Positions 62,223 to 64,000 of a stretch of 64,000 nt of DNA are shown in pieces. The stretch comes from Vespa crabro (Eukaryota > Arthropoda > Insecta > Hymenoptera > Vespidae): NCBI RefSeq assembly GCF_910589235.1, contig NC_060956.1, forward strand, positions 14,688,499 to 14,752,498, given 5' to 3'. The position numbers and the translations under genes are program-made. How positions within the stretch are numbered: the stretch's first letter is position 1; every line of letters begins with the position of its first letter. Below the pieces are notes generated by a model. The model had not been told where the DNA came from. It did no database searches and saw only the letters and a program-made list of their open reading frames with translations.

Positions 62223-64000
62223 CAATGATAAGTGTACGACTTCTAAGTTACGCATATGATGTTATCTTATACTATCGTCCCTTTAATATTATAGCGATTA
62301 GTCATTATAATATAATATTTAGATAGTATTGTCATAATATAGGATATAAAATCGACATATTTAAATAGATAATATTTTTATAAAGATATATACATATGTA
62401 TAAAATACAATACCAGTACTTAATGCAACACTATTGATATTAAATTTATCATTATAATGATATCTTCTTCATAATATAGAAGATGAAAAATTGGTAAAGA
62501 GAAAGAGAGAGAGAGAGAGAGAGATGATGATGTATTTTAATAGGATTTTAACAGAATAGGTGTTTTAATAGGATAGGAAATTAAATGATTCTACGACGTA
62601 AATAATCTGATTCTGATCTAGAGATATGTTGACACTACTAATATTTACAATAGTATATAAACGTATCATACAGATGATACCGAGAATATTCATTGGAGAT
62701 ATCCGATCCGTAAATTAAAACATACACACTGTATGTTTAGTATTAATATAAACATATATGAATTCTATTACACGTACATACAATTTCATTCAATTAAAAT
62801 TTACCTCGAAGATAAATAAATATCGTTAATTTTTTTCAAATCTTATAATACCTACCACAATTATTTCTTTTGCCGTAGAATAATTAATACCATTTAAATT
62901 GTTAGAAGAAAAAAGAAACGGTGTATAAATCTAATTGCATCAGAATTCGATTCGAAATTAATAGAATTTCATCGAATTCAAATAAATCGAATAAAAATAT
63001 AATTTTTAAGTCCTTACTCATCTTCACGCTCTCAATTCTCCTCCTCATTTTAACAATCGATTGACAAAAAAAAGTAAGGCATAGACAATTAAGTTGCCTG
63101 TAAGTATTAATACTCTAAGTCTTTTGTCTTATAACAGGGTCAAAATGCCTCCTCGAAAATCGCTGAGGCGGCTCTCGGTTAATCGCGTCTAGTGAGAAAC
63201 GAAGAGAAAAAGGAGAAAAAATAGGGTCGAACGTTCCTATTTTTTCTACTTTCTTTTTCAGCGAAACTATGGACGATCCTAAAAGGCGTGACTGGGAATG
63301 ACCAGAAGAGGTTGATAGATGTAAAATCAAGGAGATTCTAAACGTTGTAGAAGGCGCGGTCGTATTCCTTCATCTGCGATAGAAGGAAACGGGGGTGGGT
63401 GGAGGGTACAGGAGGGCGTGAATTGAAACAACAAACGATTGTCTAAAAATAATCATGAAAAGATACCTAAAAAAAGAGAGCAACGTGGCTAGAACGCATA
63501 GGAGGAAGGAAGGATGGAAGGAAGGAAGGATGGAAGGAGGAAAGAAAAACGAAAAAGGAAAAAAGAAAAAATCATCCCTGACGTGGTGGATTCCATCATG
63601 ATGAGAATATCACCTGCCAGACATGAGATTTCACACTTGTAGTTTATCCAGAAAAACATAGTATTTAATAAATTTCATATACAGACAGAGGGCATATGTA
63701 TATATTAAGAGTAACTGTGAAAAGATCCGATTAACGACAAAGAAAATGCATTTGTTATTTCTGAATACGTCTAACTTAGCGCTTAACACGAGTGCATCGT
63801 CGTAAATTATATGCTTGTGTATGTATATGTATAAGTGTATGTATATGTCTATGTGTATGTATAATTCATATATGTATCTATATGCACCGACGTATATGTT
63901 GAATATGCATGTTTAAATTCAAAAATGGACGTGACGAATCATAAACGCAAAGGTCAAAGGCACATGAATTTTCATAATTATGGAGAACGCGAGTTTTCTC

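Overview
This is a eukaryotic, almost certainly insect, chromosome window. It is AT-rich and full of microsatellites, with short introns of about 80-120 nt beside long ones. I favour Hymenoptera (ant, bee or wasp) from the base composition and from mariner-like inverted repeats, but that is inference. I see four genes. I assembled them by eye from splice signals, reading-phase continuity and family motifs; no search was run.

Layout. (1) Bases 3998-5666, plus strand: the 3' part of sorting nexin 27 (end of PDZ, PX, FERM-like); its 5' exons lie left of the window. (2) Bases 11019-27900, plus strand: a type II membrane family-31 glycosidase of the MYORG/KIAA1161 type. It has three phase-compatible alternative first exons (11019, 21238, 24574) feeding one transmembrane-plus-catalytic core; the longest form adds a disordered cytoplasmic tail of about 365 residues. 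(3) Bases 15272-19064, minus strand: an NME5 (radial-spoke nucleoside diphosphate kinase homologue with DPY-30 tail), lying entirely inside an intron of gene 2. (4) Bases 34914-57820, minus strand: futsch/MAP1, with 7,432 residues visible, over 6,600 of them in one uninterrupted 20-kb exon; its first exon(s) lie beyond base 64000. Genes 2 and 4 are tail to tail across about 7 kb of simple-repeat-rich sequence.

The four genes do not form a functional pathway. SNX27 acts in endosomal recycling, the glycosidase in the secretory/endolysosomal system, NME5 in the ciliary axoneme and futsch on neuronal microtubules.

Most notable: a roughly 65-residue beta/helical-looking module present five times in futsch on either side of the KSP arrays; KSP arrays that keep an exact 60-nt register for 3 kb with 240-nt higher-order repeats; the nested NME5 and stacked alternative promoters of the glycosidase; loss of the expected acid/base Asp in that glycosidase; a small family of mariner-like MITEs confined to its introns; and a pre-miRNA-like hairpin near 8.1 kb.
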